NCBI GenBank assembly: GCA_026393835.1
Contig: JAPKZK010000118.1
Location: 37,293 to 101,292 of the forward strand
From: Candidatus Aminicenantota bacterium
GTDB taxonomy: Bacteria > Acidobacteriota > Aminicenantia > UBA2199
DNA length: 64,000 nt
Direction: 5' to 3'
Shown here: positions 44,201 through 52,300 of the stretch, in pieces
Layout of the letters: each line of letters opens with the position of its first letter
Numbering within the stretch: the first letter of the stretch is position 1
Position numbers and translations under genes: made by a program
The notes under the pieces: generated by a model
Told to the model about the DNA's origin: nothing
Databases searched by the model: none
Seen by the model: only the letters and a program-made list of their open reading frames with translations

Positions 44201-45295
44201 ATTTTCAAATACCAACAAGTGGTCCAATAAGCGTTGTTTCAAAGGCGATCCGGATTGGATTTCCGCCAGGGGGTGGTAATGGAAAGGTCCCCCGGTCACT
44301 GCATCTTGCTGGATTTTTTTCAACAATTCGGCAAAGGATGTATTTCCATTCTCATCATAAATTACCCGGACGGGCACACTGTTAACAAACAAGCCCACCA
44401 TGGATTCCACGCCTTCTACTTCGGGCGGCCGGCCGGATACGACGGAACCGAACACTACATCATGTCTACCTGTGTACCTGCCCAGCAGGATGCCCCAGGT
44501 TGCCTGGACAGTGGTGTTGAGGGTCACATGATACTTTGCCAGCAGTCGATTCAGCTTCCCGGTGTCCTCTTCTTCCAATTCCAGGTGGACGTTATGGACT
44601 CGGTACTCTTCCTTCTTAAGGGGATTGGGAGTTTTCAGGATGGGAATAGAGGCCGGTTGTTCATACTCCTCCAGGTATTTTTTCCAGTAGCTAATGGACC
44701 TTTTCCGGTCCTGTTTCTCCAGCCACAGGATATAATTTCGATAGGGTGTTACCCCCGGTAACCGCGGGGGCCGGTTCTCCAGGCAACTGTAGTAGAATTC
44801 GAAAAAATCCGCGATGAGTATGCCGATACACCAGCCGTCCATCAAGATATGGTGGTTGCTCCAGGTAAATTCGTACCGGTTTTCCCCGAGTTTAATCATG
44901 GTTACCCGCATCAGGACATCTTTGGTGAGATGGAAATGCCGCGCCCGGTCTTTTTCTTTGAAATCCAGGATATACGCCTCTTTCTCCCGGTCGCTTTCAA
45001 AGTGAGATATATCGAGGTACTGGAAACCGCATTCTCTTTCTTTTAATACGACCTGCATGGGGCGTTCCATGCCTTCATACACAAAGGCTGTGCGCAGGAT
45101 GTCATACCGTTTAAATAACTGGGCCAAACTGGTTTTTATTATTTCGATACCCGGTTCACCGGAGAGCCGGTAAGACATCTGCTCGAAATAAGCCGAAGAA
45201 TCGGGATGCGCCAGTGCATGGTAGAGCATGCCTTCCTGCATGGGGGTTAATGGATAAATATCCTGTATGTTGCTATTGCTTTTCATATTTTTCAC
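41204..45295 (-). CDS. NRPS E: C-A-T-TE termination module, Cys thioesterase
   Basis: A 1363-residue one-module NRPS. Domains are C (about 8-450; starts NIQDIYPLTPMQEGML, active motif NHHILMDG with H148/H149/D153), A (about 475-1000; A3 LALVFYTSGTTGEPKG, A5 NSYGPTECCG, A7 FYRTGDLGRW), and T with phosphopantetheine Ser1046 (LGGNSI). A thioesterase (about 1095-1363) follows whose nucleophile elbow reads GHCIG, so the nucleophile is Cys1176 in place of Ser. The IYPLTPMQEGM start is typical of C domains following epimerases (DCL). My reading of the A code is DGQDMASGSK, which I cannot assign. The GTG start overlaps almost directly with the end of NRPS D (three bases between). The C-terminal part is nearly identical to NRPS D. 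Confidence 0.92.
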   Translation of the reverse strand: MKNMKSNSNIQDIYPLTPMQEGMLYHALAHPDSSAYFEQMSYRLSGEPGIEIIKTSLAQLFKRYDILRTAFVYEGMERPMQVVLKERECGFQYLDISHFESDREKEAYILDFKEKDRARHFHLTKDVLMRVTMIKLGENRYEFTWSNHHILMDGWCIGILIADFFEFYYSCLENRPPRLPGVTPYRNYILWLEKQDRKRSISYWKKYLEEYEQPASIPILKTPNPLKKEEYRVHNVHLELEEEDTGKLNRLLAKYHVTLNTTVQATWGILLGRYTGRHDVVFGSVVSGRPPEVEGVESMVGLFVNSVPVRVIYDENGNTSFAELLKKIQQDAVTGGPFHYHPLAEIQSGSPLKQRLLDHLLVFENFPVRDQIDGLTSREKKKKSGRIFITSSSETFEQTNYNFNLAILPGKRLYLKFAFNEYIHDIPFMERMAGHFYHLVRQVTIDPERKIQSLELVSEEEKKQLLLEFNDVRENFPGDRAIQQLVEDQVEKTPERIAVFYEGERLTYRQVNERANRLARQLRARGVGPDRTAALLLERSLDMTAVMLAVLKAGGACLPLEPGAPQARTRFMLEENQPGAFLIQGRMYHQQKELLEDFPADKLLQVDEKKLYTGDVTNPDIVNRPGDLALVFYTSGTTGEPKGILLEHRNVNTYIHNLNRRVFSRYAHENGGILNLGLQAPYTFDGFAQMVLGAMWYGYCAYIVPEETRADGAALLKYYKKHHIHVTDGSPGHLRLMSNSFDSQGADQGMELKNLMIAGEILPVKTAVDFLAGFQDNPPTITNSYGPTECCGSTLVYPVTKENLEHRLTLPIGAPMPNTQVYIVDKHMHLQPIGAWGEICIGGTGVGRGYLKRETLTKEKFITNPFVENGRFYRTGDLGRWLRDPAAQGAGAHIIEFLGRIDHQVKIRGFRIEPEEVKKRLLALEDITDAVVIAKEYSSGDVYLCAYYVSTRALELNQLRRRLAEHLPPYMIPAYFTAVDKIPLTPRGKVDVKALPEPRGAVITGKTYEPPGNETERKITAIWSEVLGIDPGKISAGDDYYELGGNSINIINTLNRMNKEFGAHINLGFLILYPTIKELAANIHQQGILNKLECVVKLNKGGNKKNIFIIHPMNGQVYIYKDLAKLLEHDYNIYGIQARGVVRRSRLGRSLQEMAEDYIYQIRTIQPEGPYLVMGHCIGDVIALRMVKRLEEMKCKVERLIMTDENAFTLEFVLNHLRRKERIRSLFKPFVAVGNIFKKKEKIVSPYADYDAAYKGEPEITPEESDLMKNKVHYHIQKLNRQYFQQNAFKIVEGIIKAPILDIKAKNSEVRIEAWVVQKLTFGSFTLVESDGEHFTMFQEPHVFRLAEVIKNMDKICLIGNPG

Positions 45296-45298
45296 CCG

Positions 45299-48200
45299 CT
45301 ATGCTTTTTTCTCGCTAATTTTATCCATATTTTTTATGATTTCCGCCAGGCGAAAGATGTGGGGCTTCTGAAACATGGTAAAGTGTTCGCCGTCGCTTTC
45401 TACCAGGGTAAATAGACCGAAGGTCAGTTTTCGCACCACCCCGGCTTCGATGCGCACCTCGCTGTCTCTAGCTTTTATATCCAGTATGGGGGCCCTGATA
45501 ATCCCATCGATGATTTTAAAAGCATTCTGCCGGAAATATTGCCGGTTTAACTTCTGGATATGATAATGTGCTTTATTTTTCATCCGGTCCGATTCTTCCG
45601 ATGTAATTTCAGGCTCAACGTTATACGCCGCATCGTAATCGGCGTATGGGGAGACGATTTTTTCTTTTTTCTTAAAGAGTTTCCCTACGGCGACAAACGG
45701 TTTGAACAGGGACCGGATGCGTTCTTTCCGGCGGAAATGATTGAGAACAAATTCCAGGGTAAAGGCGCCTTCATCGGTCATTATCAGCCGTTCCACCTTA
45801 CATTTTATCTCTTCCAGCCGCTTCACCATGCGAAAAGCGATCAAATCTCCAATGCAGTGACCCATGATGAGGTAGGGCCCTTCCGGTTGGATGACACGTA
45901 TTTGATAGATATAATCTTCCACCATTTCGGGGAATGATTGGGCAAGCCCGGAGCGACGAACGACGCCCCTGGCCTGGATACCATAAATGTTATAATCGTT
46001 CTCCAGTAATTTGGCCAGGTCTTTATATATATAAACCTGGCCGTTCATGGGATGGATAATAAAGATATTTTTTTTGTTGCCGCCCTTGTTCAATTTGATC
46101 ACGCACTCCAATTTATTGAGAATTCCCTGCTCATGGATGTTGGCGGCCAATTCCCTGACCGTGGGATACAGGATCAGAAAACTAAGGGAGATTGTATGTT
46201 CAAATTCTTTGTTCAAACGGTTGAGTACATTCAAGATGTTGATGGAATTTCCGCCCAGTTCATAATAATCGTCAAGGGCGCTGATTTTCTGCGCATCCAC
46301 GCCAAGAACTTCGGACCATACAGCGATGATTTTCTCTTCGGTCTCATTGCCGGGGGGTTCATATGTTTTGCCTGTGACAATGCCCCCCACGGGTTTGGGA
46401 AGAGCGTCTATATCCACTTTTCCCCTGGGTGTCAGGGGGATTTTATCCAGGCGGGTAAAGTAAGCCGGTATCATGTAAGAAGGCAAAAACTTTGCCAGGT
46501 ACCGGCGCAGTTGGCCGGCGTCCAGGGAGTCGTCGGAAACGTAGTAAGCGCAAAGGAAATTATCGCCGCTGTCGTCTTCCCCGGCAATGACTACGGCCGC
46601 TGTCACGGCCTCATGGTTCAACAACTGGTGTTGAACCTCTTCAGGTTCGATGCGGTAGCCCCGGATTTTGACTTGCTTATCTATCCTGCCCAGGAACTCG
46701 ATATTGCCGTCATCCAGCCACCGGGCCAGGTCCCCGGTCCGGTACAGGCGGCCGTTCTCTTTAAATGGGTTGGGGATGAATTTCCCGGCCGTTAATTCTT
46801 CTCGCTTCAAATACCCCCTGGTTACGCCTTCGCCCCCGATGCATACTTCGCCCCAGACGCCGATGGGTTGGAGTTTATTAAACCTGTCCACGATATAGAC
46901 CTGCTCGTTGGGCAGGGGTGTACCGATGGGCAGCGTGGGATACAGGTTTTCATTCCCCGGCGTGACGTGAAACATGGTGGAATCGCCGCAGCATTCGGTG
47001 GGTCCGTAGGCATTGGTCACTTCCGGCGGCCGACCGCGAAAACGGTTTAAAAAAGCCGCTGCTGTCTTCCGTGGTAAAACGTCGCCGGCAATGATTAAGT
47101 TCTTAAGCTCCATTTCCAGGCTGTGTTCTTGAGAACTTTCCACCATCAACCGGATTTGGGCCGGCGCCCCATCGCTTATATGGATACGGTGGTCCTTGAA
47201 GTATTTTAGCATTGCTGCGCCATCCGCCCGGGTCTCATTGGGCAAAATATAGGCTGTATGCCCGTACCACATGGCCCCCAGGATCATCTGCGCAAAACCG
47301 TCAAAAGTAAAGGGGGCTTGCAGGCCGATGTTCAACGGTTTCTCATACCGGCTTAAGACCCTCCGGTTCAACCCGTGGATGAAATTATTCACATTCCGGT
47401 GTTCCAGCAGGATGCCTTTGGGTTTCCCGGTGGTCCCGGAGGTGTAAAGCACAAAGGCCAGATCTCCCGGTCGGTTAACGTTTTCCAGGTTGGACCTGTC
47501 GCCGGCGTAGATTTTCCTGTCGTCGATACTCAGGACCGCGGTTGTAGGTGAAAATGGCTGCAGTAGTGTTTTTATTTGCCGGTACTGGCCGGTGTGGGTC
47601 AATATCGCGGCGGGGTCGTTTTCTTCCAGCATAAGTCGGTTCCTGGCGTCCGGGGCGTCCGGATCGATGGGTAAAAATGCACCCCCGGCCTTTAATACCG
47701 CCAGCATAGCCGTCGCCATATCGATGGATCGCTCCAGTACTATGCCCACCACCCGTTCCGGGAGGATTCCTATTTTCTTTAGCTGCCGGGCCAATTGGTT
47801 GGCCCGTTCATTGGTTTCACTGTAGGTGAACCTTTGCGCTTCATAAAATACGGCTGCCTGGTCCGGGTTTTTTTCTACCTGGTCCTCCACCAACCGGTGG
47901 ATAGCTTTATCCCGGGGGTAGGGTTCGACGGTGTTGTTAAACTCTTCCAGCAGTTGTATTTTCTCTGCTTCGGTGAGCAATGTACACCAGGCGATGAGAC
48001 CCGCATCATTTTCTACCATCTGCGCCAGCAGGCGTTTCAAATGCAAGGCCAGCCGCAGCATGTAGTGGTGGTGGTAGACGCTGCCATTGTAATCGATCCT
48101 CAGTTGAATTTGTTCATCGGGTATAACCGCCAGGTCCAGGTTATAATGAGATTGTTGAAACGTTTCGGATTGGGCCAACATAATAGCCAGGTTTTTGCGG

Positions 48201-49321
48201 TTTCCAAGGGTTTCAAGACCATCCAATCCCCTGGCCATGGGCAAATTCATGAATACCACGAAATGATCCAGCAGGTTTTGCTTCAATAGATGAAGCGATT
48301 GGATGCGGGCCAGGGGAAAATAATGATGGGGTTCGCCCCGGGCAGCGTTTTCCTGTACTTTTTGCAGGGCTTCCTTAATGGTGGTATCATCGCGGTATTG
48401 GAGGCGAAAGGGGATGGTATTGATAAATAATCCCACCATTTTTTCCACCCCGGGAATTTCTGATGGCCGCCCGGATACCACCGACCCGAAGACGACATCC
48501 TGCCGGTTGTTGTATTTTCCTAACAGGATGCCCCAGGCTGTCTGGATAAGGTTGTTCAACGTCACCCGGTTTCGCGCCGCCATTTCCACCAGGCGGTCGG
48601 TCTCCTCCCGGGTTAGGATTACCCGTGCTATTTCCTTTTGAAACTCGGTCTCATGGGGACCTTTTTTTTGTATCACCGAAAAAGTAGATGGTTCCCGGTA
48701 ATCTTCCAGGTAGTTGGCCCAATATTCCTGCGCGGTTTTTTTATCCTTTTTTTCCAGCCAGAGGACATAATCCCTGTAGGCGGCCACGGGGGGGAGTTGG
48801 GGGGGCCTGTTATCCATCAAACTTCTATGGATTTCGAAAAATTCCAGCATCAGAACGCGAGTGCACCAGCCGTCGATCAATATATGATGGTGGCTCCATA
48901 CAAACTGGTAGACGTTTGTATCCAGTCGTATCGCGGCCACCCGCATCAAAACGTCCCTGGCAAGATTAAAAATCCGCCGCCGGTCCTCCCGGGCAAAATC
49001 CCGGATAAACTGTTCCTGCGCCTCCGGGGTTTCCAGGCGGCGGATATCCCGGTAAGAAAAATCGCACATTCGATTTTTTAAGACTACCTGCATGGGCCGT
49101 TCCAACCCTTCATGAACAAACGCGGTACGCAAGATGTCATGCCGCATGTGCAGTTGGTCCAGGCTCTTTTTAACTGCTTTTATATCCAATTCGCCGCTGA
49201 GACGAAAAATGGTCTGCTCAAAATACGCGCTGGAAGTGGGATTTGCCAGCGACTGGAATAACATTCCTTCTTGCATGGGCGTTAAGGGGTATATGTCCTG
49301 GATATTTCCTCTGTTTTTCAT
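45299..49321 (-). CDS. NRPS D: C-A-T-TE termination module, Cys thioesterase
   Basis: A 1340-residue one-module NRPS with the same layout as NRPS E. Domains are C (about 6-445; SHHHILIDG with H145/H146/D150), A (about 465-985; A3 LAFVLYTSGTTGKPKG, A5 NAYGPTECCGD, A7 LYRTGDLARW), T (Ser1026 in LGGNSI) and TE (about 1080-1340; GHCIG with Cys1156, probable Asp1183 in IMTDEG and His1313 in GEHFTMF). My A-code reading is DGQDIAAGDK, with no known match. It directly follows NRPS C, which ends in an epimerase, so its DCL-type C domain would accept the D-residue. Having TE here and again in NRPS E gives two release points. Confidence 0.92.
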   Translation of the reverse strand: MKNRGNIQDIYPLTPMQEGMLFQSLANPTSSAYFEQTIFRLSGELDIKAVKKSLDQLHMRHDILRTAFVHEGLERPMQVVLKNRMCDFSYRDIRRLETPEAQEQFIRDFAREDRRRIFNLARDVLMRVAAIRLDTNVYQFVWSHHHILIDGWCTRVLMLEFFEIHRSLMDNRPPQLPPVAAYRDYVLWLEKKDKKTAQEYWANYLEDYREPSTFSVIQKKGPHETEFQKEIARVILTREETDRLVEMAARNRVTLNNLIQTAWGILLGKYNNRQDVVFGSVVSGRPSEIPGVEKMVGLFINTIPFRLQYRDDTTIKEALQKVQENAARGEPHHYFPLARIQSLHLLKQNLLDHFVVFMNLPMARGLDGLETLGNRKNLAIMLAQSETFQQSHYNLDLAVIPDEQIQLRIDYNGSVYHHHYMLRLALHLKRLLAQMVENDAGLIAWCTLLTEAEKIQLLEEFNNTVEPYPRDKAIHRLVEDQVEKNPDQAAVFYEAQRFTYSETNERANQLARQLKKIGILPERVVGIVLERSIDMATAMLAVLKAGGAFLPIDPDAPDARNRLMLEENDPAAILTHTGQYRQIKTLLQPFSPTTAVLSIDDRKIYAGDRSNLENVNRPGDLAFVLYTSGTTGKPKGILLEHRNVNNFIHGLNRRVLSRYEKPLNIGLQAPFTFDGFAQMILGAMWYGHTAYILPNETRADGAAMLKYFKDHRIHISDGAPAQIRLMVESSQEHSLEMELKNLIIAGDVLPRKTAAAFLNRFRGRPPEVTNAYGPTECCGDSTMFHVTPGNENLYPTLPIGTPLPNEQVYIVDRFNKLQPIGVWGEVCIGGEGVTRGYLKREELTAGKFIPNPFKENGRLYRTGDLARWLDDGNIEFLGRIDKQVKIRGYRIEPEEVQHQLLNHEAVTAAVVIAGEDDSGDNFLCAYYVSDDSLDAGQLRRYLAKFLPSYMIPAYFTRLDKIPLTPRGKVDIDALPKPVGGIVTGKTYEPPGNETEEKIIAVWSEVLGVDAQKISALDDYYELGGNSINILNVLNRLNKEFEHTISLSFLILYPTVRELAANIHEQGILNKLECVIKLNKGGNKKNIFIIHPMNGQVYIYKDLAKLLENDYNIYGIQARGVVRRSGLAQSFPEMVEDYIYQIRVIQPEGPYLIMGHCIGDLIAFRMVKRLEEIKCKVERLIMTDEGAFTLEFVLNHFRRKERIRSLFKPFVAVGKLFKKKEKIVSPYADYDAAYNVEPEITSEESDRMKNKAHYHIQKLNRQYFRQNAFKIIDGIIRAPILDIKARDSEVRIEAGVVRKLTFGLFTLVESDGEHFTMFQKPHIFRLAEIIKNMDKISEKKA

Positions 49322-49376
49322 TGTTTATTCCTGTAATAATCGATCATTTTTACCGCAATAATTACCGGGAGCAGGA

Positions 49377-52300
49377 TTAATTATTGAACATCTCATCTAA
49401 GGAAGTGATTGCCTCAACAGACAATTTGTCATAAGTAAAATCGCTGGGGGTCATCTCTTTCTCGTCCCTGGAGGAGCAGTAGTCGATAATAGCGCTCAAC
49501 TCCTCCCGGTAATAATCCCATAACCGTTCGATGGTCTCCGTTTTGTACTGTTTGCTACTGTAAGTGACGGATAATGCCAACTGGCGGTTAATTATCATCC
49601 CGGCAACCTCCAGGGGGTACTCGCGTTTTTCTTCACTGGTCAGCCAATCCATGGTGGATTCATCGATCACGGTAAAAGACCTGTTTTCAAGATTCAAGTC
49701 AAACTGCCCCAGGTAGTTGAAAGCGATCTCCGGGGTTAATCTCAACCGGATCCCTTGTTTTTGGTCTTCCGGGGTCAGGTATTTCAATATCCCGTGGCCG
49801 ATGCCTTTATTGGGTACTTGTCGCAGCCGCTCCTTGGTTTCTTTAATATATAAAGAATAGTCATCCTGCCCGGGAAATTCCAACAGCACGGGATAGAGAC
49901 TGGTAAACCAGCCGATGGTGCGGTTGATATTTACATCCTTTAGAATGGATTCCCGGCCGTGCCCTTCCATGGCCAGCGCTAACCGGGGAAGTAGGAAGGC
50001 CTTCTTTATCGCCAGGCCCAGGGCCGTCAACAGGATATCGTTGATCTCTGTACCGAAAGCCTCGTTGACTTTTGTCAACAACTTTTCCGTTTCTTCATTG
50101 CTTAACCGGAAAGAAGCGAATTTAGCATCCCGGGTGTAATTTTCCCCGTCAAAATCTCGCGGCAGCGGGGGAACGTCCGCTAATTCCAACTGCGCCCAGT
50201 AATCCTTTTCCATTAGAAATTCCTCGCTGCCGGCATATTGTGACAATTGTTCCGCCCAATATTTGAAGGAATCTGTTTTTAAAGGCAATTCCGGTGATTT
50301 GCCGGACTTATGCTGCTGAAAAAGGGTTTCGACATCTTCAAACAATATCCGCCAGGAAATTCCGTCAATGACCAGGTGATGGATCACGATAAAAAGACGG
50401 TCGCCGTCATCCAGGTGGAATAATCCCAGCTTCATTAACGGTCCGGTTTCCAGGTCAAGGCTTGCCTTGATATCGGCGGTTTTTTTATTCAATAACCCGG
50501 CGGCGCCGGACATCGGCTGCCCACGGAAATCGTAAACCTCGAGGGAAAAGGAATATGCCAATCCATGGTTCACCTGGATCACTTTTCCATCGACCTCTTT
50601 ATAGGTCATGCGCAAGGCGTCGTGGTGTTCCTGGATTGCGGTAAATACCGCCCGCACTGCCCCGGGATCAAAACCGTCTTTGCTAAAAAGCATCACATCC
50701 TGGTTGTAAAGATTCCTGCTGAGGATATTTTCCTGGAAGAACCAGACCTGCACCGGTGTGAGCATTACTTCACCCTCCACCGCCGACTGGTCGATGACCC
50801 GCTCGGCCCTCGTCACACGGCCCGCCAGTTGTTTAATAGTGGGGTAAGTAAAAATATCGCCGCTTTCTACTTTTAACCCATACTTACGCAGCCGCGCCGA
50901 TATCTGGATCACCTTGATGGAATCTCCGCCGATCTCGAAGAAATTGGCCTTTACACCTACCTTTTCTTTCTTAACAGCCAAAACATCTACCCATATTTCC
51001 AGCAGTATCTCTTCCATTTCATTGGCTGGCGGTTCGTATTCCGCCTCCGCCGTACCTGCTTCAGGCGAGGGCAGAGCATTGTAATCGATTTTGCCGTTGG
51101 GGGTCAAGGGGATTTCTTTTAAGACTACAAAATTCGCCGGCACCATGTAATCGGGTAATTCAACGGATAGCCGTTCCCGCAACTCCGTTCCGGCGGGTAT
51201 TTTCTCCGGGTCAGTATCATTCTCCGCAATAAAATAAGCGCATAAACGGGTCTCGCCGTCTTCGGATTGCCTGCCGGATACCACGACCCGTTTAATACCG
51301 GGGTACTTTAATATTTGGCTTTCGATTTCTCCCAGTTCGACGCGGAAACCGCGAATTTTAACCTGCTGGTCGATACGACCCAGGAAATCGATTTCACCTG
51401 CAGGCAACCACCGGGCCAAATCGCCGGTGCGGTAGAAAACCCTCCGGGGGCCAGGGACCTTTTTGAAAAAAGGTTCCTGGACCTCCAAAAACTTTTCATA
51501 AGTCAACTCCGGGCGATTCAGGTAACCGCGGGCAACTCCCGCGCCCCCAATATACAATTCACCCGTGACGCCAACCGGGACCGGTTTTAGATTTATATCG
51601 AGGATGTGACATTGGGTATTGGCAATGGGGTTTCCCAGGGTGACCCCTTCCCCCAGGGAACATTTTTTCATCAGCGCATCGATGGTGGTCTCCGTGGGAC
51701 CATAATGATTATACAAATTATAACCTTTTTCCAGAAGTTGGTTTTTTACCGCGTTGTCCAATTTCTCTCCGCCGGAGATGACAACATCGATACTCTCCAG
51801 GCGATCCTGGTAACCCAACAACTCCTTCAATGTACCGGGAACAAAATTAATGACCTGCACCCGGTTCTCATGAATGAACCGCGCAAACACCTCCCTGTCG
51901 GCCGCCAACTCCCGGGGCGCCAAATAAACAGCGCCCCCCCGCAGCAGCGTTCCGAAAATTTGCTCCACACTGGGATCGAACGTATAATTGGTCAACTGGA
52001 TTACCCGGCTTTCCGGGTTGAGATTATAGGCGCTGCCGAACCAGTTCAATACGTTGACCGCATTCCGGTGTTCCGCGATAACACCCTTGGGCGTGCCTGT
52101 AGAACCTGAAGTATATATGATATACGCCATGTCGGAAGACCCGTTGACAGGCCCCGGGTTCGCTATGCTTTTCTGGGAGAGAGCATCGTCCATTAAATCC
52201 CGGTCCAGCAAAAGAATTTCCCTTGCCCCTGAAACACCCATGCCCCGGGGAACAAAAGCAATACCGCTGATTTTTTTTAAGTCCGCCTCCGCCGGTAATT

